A DNA stretch of 7,896 bases from a bacterium (lineage in GTDB: Bacteria > Bdellovibrionota_C > UBA2361 > OMII01), in contig JAFMIS010000112.1 in assembly GCA_017853915.1 (NCBI GenBank), positions 1 through 7,896 of the forward strand, read 5' to 3'. Shown in pieces: positions 6,537 through 7,896 of this stretch. Positions within the stretch are counted from its first letter, which is position 1; each line of letters starts with the position of its first letter. The notes beneath the pieces are model-generated. The model saw only the letters and a program-made list of their open reading frames with translations, did no database searches and was not told the DNA's origin. Position numbers and translations under genes: made by a program.

Positions 6537-6588
6537 ACCGCCACACAAATCTGAAATCAGTCGGGAACTGAGCGTTTTTCGCTTGCTC

Positions 6589-7284
6589 TTAGCGCATGTA
6601 ATAACTCACCCGCGTCACGACTCGCACGCGCTTTTGCAGAGAGCTTACATCATCATAATCGGAGTTCGGAGAGGTAATAGTAAAAAGACCCTGTGAGGCG
6701 GATTTAATACCACCAAGCTTCGCGCCAGAGTCGCGAGCAAAGCTCTCTGCTGCCTCTCTGGCCCCCTGGGTAGCAGCCACCAGCATCTTCGGCTTAAGGC
6801 TATTGAGGTCAGTGAATGAAAATCGTGGCATCGTGCTCTCAAGCGCCACACCACGGGCTATAAGTTGGTCCGTTTTTTGTGCGAGCGCCTGAATGCGGTT
6901 CACATCGCTTGAGAACACCAGGGCTCCGGCTCGCGCGGTATAACGCGCATAAAGGCCTGGGTCATTTGAACTTCTATTCTGCAGATTATCACTGATTGTC
7001 ACTGAAACTTTTTGAACTGCTGTGCCTGAGAACCCTTGAGTAGCTAGGAACTCCTCGAGCGAACGCTGAGATGCCTCTATCTGGGAGCTCAGATCCTTGA
7101 GGTTCCCGGCGCTCACAACGTACCGCAGGTCGATACTTCCCTCATTTGCCATGACGATTCGTTCATCGAGACCACGGACGTCTACAACCTGATCCATGGT
7201 GCGAAATGTTATAATTCCATTTCCTACAAACCAGCCGGAAGTGGCGATTCCAAGGGCGAGAAGCGCGGAATTAAGTAGTCTCAT
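6589..7284 (-). CDS. SIMPL domain (DUF541) envelope protein
   Basis: A 231-residue protein of the SIMPL family, which includes bacterial YggE/BP26-type periplasmic proteins and is named after a mouse signalling protein. The bacterial members are envelope proteins, often linked to stress, with no settled biochemical activity. Residues about 5-26 form a hydrophobic signal anchor or signal peptide without lipobox or clear cleavage motif. The SIMPL domain covers about 33-230: VVDVRGLDERIVMANEG (33-49) is the opening strand, GLYARYTARAGALVFSSDV (110-128) the central part, AREAAESFARDSGAKLGGIK (175-194) the conserved helix, and KRVRVVTRVSYYM (218-230) the closing strand. ATG at 7284 has GGAG eight bases upstream; the stop is TAA. 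It is a single gene with its own plausible promoter, about 300 bases ahead of livH on the same strand, and no functional link to the transporter is evident. Confidence 0.88.
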   Translation of the reverse strand: MRLLNSALLALGIATSGWFVGNGIITFRTMDQVVDVRGLDERIVMANEGSIDLRYVVSAGNLKDLSSQIEASQRSLEEFLATQGFSGTAVQKVSVTISDNLQNRSSNDPGLYARYTARAGALVFSSDVNRIQALAQKTDQLIARGVALESTMPRFSFTDLNSLKPKMLVAATQGAREAAESFARDSGAKLGGIKSASQGLFTITSPNSDYDDVSSLQKRVRVVTRVSYYMR

Positions 7285-7309
7285 ATGAAGGGCTCCGAAA
7301 AATGACCTG

Positions 7310-7338
7310 ACGATATGACGCTGTATTCGAATTGTCTA
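7310..7338 (-). promoter_or_regulatory. Possible sigma-70 promoter for the SIMPL gene
   Basis: On the minus strand TAGACA (7338-7333, five of six to consensus) is followed after 17 bases by TATCGT (7315-7310, four of six). Transcription would start near 7303, leaving a leader of about 20 bases that includes the GGAG ribosome site. Spacing and position fit well, but the hexamers alone are modest evidence. Confidence 0.4.
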
Positions 7339-7540
7339 TTCAATCCTTGCACAGCTTTTATTCTCGACGAGCATCGGGCGCTCATTTAAGAGCCTCCACA
7401 AAGGGCAAAGGAGTAACAACACGGCCTGCAGCGCTCACATATGACGAGCGGCAATTACATCACTTTCTCTCCACATCACTGCGTTACCTATCAGAAGACC
7501 AACTGGAATAATCACATTCCATGCGTCGTTTGGTCGTATG

Positions 7541-7589
7541 TATTTTGTCCCACTAGGGTGAGTCTGATGAATACCCATAGGACAAAATA
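7541..7589. repeat. Nested inverted repeat with 10-bp perfect outer arms
   Basis: TATTTTGTCC (7541-7550) is the exact reverse complement of GGACAAAATA (7580-7589). Inside, GGGT (7556-7559) and ACCC (7573-7576) form a second, shorter stem around a 13-base loop. The outer arms are AT-rich at the ends. It could be a large operator, a bidirectional terminator-like hairpin, or the ends of a very small mobile element. No gene abuts it, since the nearest start is 7284 on the minus strand. Confidence 0.6.
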
Positions 7590-7611
7590 ATCTGTCGCGT
7601 AGTCTAAGTAC

Positions 7612-7695
7612 GGAGCCCCGCCCTTACGCGGATGGTTAACGAACCCTTGACGTTGTTTGAGGCATTCCGGCGCCCGACCCGGGCGCCCTCCAATA
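7612..7695. repeat. Intergenic hairpin repeat, right copy 1
   Basis: Direct repeat with a 151-bp period; 64 of 72 positions of 7612-7683 match 7763-7834, and seven of the eight differences are transitions. It holds a small stem GGTT-AACG-AACC and then a strong hairpin GGCGCCCG-ACC-CGGGCGCC followed by CTCCAATA. CCCGGGCGCCCTCCAATA at 7678-7695 is the exact reverse complement of 217-234 at the left end. Confidence 0.8.
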
Positions 7696-7762
7696 TTTCG
7701 CGAGGATCATGGCGATGTTGGCGATACGGTGAATGATCGATGCACGGGGGTGTGGCGGGCTT

Positions 7763-7872
7763 GGAGCCCCGCACTTGCGCAAATGGTTAGCGAACCCTCG
7801 ACGTTGCTTGAGGCATTCCGGCGCCCGACTCGGGTCCCCTTCAGGGGAATCAACTAATATTTGCCAGGATGC
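7763..7872. repeat. Intergenic hairpin repeat, right copy 2 (diverged)
   Basis: Second direct copy, aligned without gaps to the first over 72 bases. Its large hairpin is altered: CCCGA-C-TCGGG remains, the CTCCAATA tail is replaced, and a new stem TCCCC-TTCA-GGGGA appears at 7835-7848. Similarity to copy 1 resumes at about 7855 with TAATATTTGCCAGGAT against CAATATTTCGCGAGGAT, and patchily to the window edge, so the element may extend beyond it. Confidence 0.75.
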
Positions 7873-7896
7873 GTGGCGCTCTAGCGATAAAGAAAT

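Larger units (their letters stand above)
6288..6588. other. Intergenic region upstream of the liv operon
   Basis: About 300 bases between the SIMPL gene stop and the livH start. The liv promoter should lie here. A perfect -35 hexamer TTGACA is present on the minus strand at 6423-6418, but no good -10 follows at 16-18 bases; the nearest match, AAGAAT, is 20 bases away, so a sigma-70 promoter is only tentative. A 14-bp palindrome is at 6523-6536. No tRNA, small RNA or small gene could be supported. Confidence 0.5.
7285..7896. other. Gene-free right end with structured repeats
   Basis: No coding region is supported in these 612 bases; the only longer frames run through the repeats and have no family features. 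Contents are the SIMPL promoter (7310-7338), a stretch with nothing recognisable (about 7340-7540), a nested inverted repeat (7541-7589) and two direct repeat copies (7612 onward and 7763 onward). Confidence 0.65.

Noticed and set aside
6570..6588. Terminator after the SIMPL gene (AGCG-TTTTT-CGCT)
   Set aside because: The stem is only four base pairs and no T-tract follows it on the minus strand.
7657..7857. 66-residue open frame in the right-hand repeats
   Set aside because: It spans both repeat copies and their hairpins, with no protein family features. The repeat structure explains the sequence better.

Overview
The window reads as a stretch of a Gram-negative bacterial chromosome, probably from an uncultivated lineage. 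The support is a lipoprotein signal with Lol-type sorting residues, an inner-membrane ABC importer of the type that works with a periplasmic binding protein, and a SIMPL-domain envelope protein. Base composition is moderate, without strong AT or GC bias in the genes. I cannot name the taxon. No phage, transposase, CRISPR, rRNA or tRNA gene was seen.

Layout, left to right. (1) 1-243: two direct copies of a 126-bp-period intergenic repeat, each with a very stable GC-rich palindrome. (2) 244-2549, minus strand: a family 2 glycosyltransferase of the polyprenol-phosphate type, followed 56 bp downstream by a monomeric sarcosine oxidase/N-methyltryptophan oxidase-type flavoenzyme. (3) 2550-2796: divergent intergenic region with two hairpins, one just ahead of the next gene. 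(4) 2797-3723, plus strand: a lipoprotein with a staphylococcal-nuclease-like domain that seems to have lost most catalytic residues, plus a C-terminal domain I cannot identify. (5) 3750-6287, minus strand: a tight operon for the branched-chain amino acid-type ABC importer, LivH-LivM-LivG, convergent with the lipoprotein gene. (6) 6288-6588: intergenic, with a 14-bp palindrome. (7) 6589-7284, minus strand: a SIMPL (DUF541) protein. (8) 7285-7896: no gene. It holds a plausible promoter for the SIMPL gene, a nested 10-bp inverted repeat, and two direct copies (151-bp period) of a second hairpin-bearing repeat that shares an 18-bp block, inverted, with the left-end repeats.

The genes do not form one obvious pathway. 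The clear functional unit is the liv operon, which lacks both its second ATPase (LivF) and a substrate-binding protein here. The flavoenzyme could oxidise an N-methylated or secondary amino acid and the transporter could import amino acids, but they sit in separate transcription units and any link is speculation. I did not find convincing evidence of a new multi-gene system. The most interesting signals are the dispersed hairpin repeats whose stem sequences differ but still pair, the apparently non-catalytic nuclease-like lipoprotein with its unidentified C-terminal domain, and the nested inverted repeat at 7541-7589.
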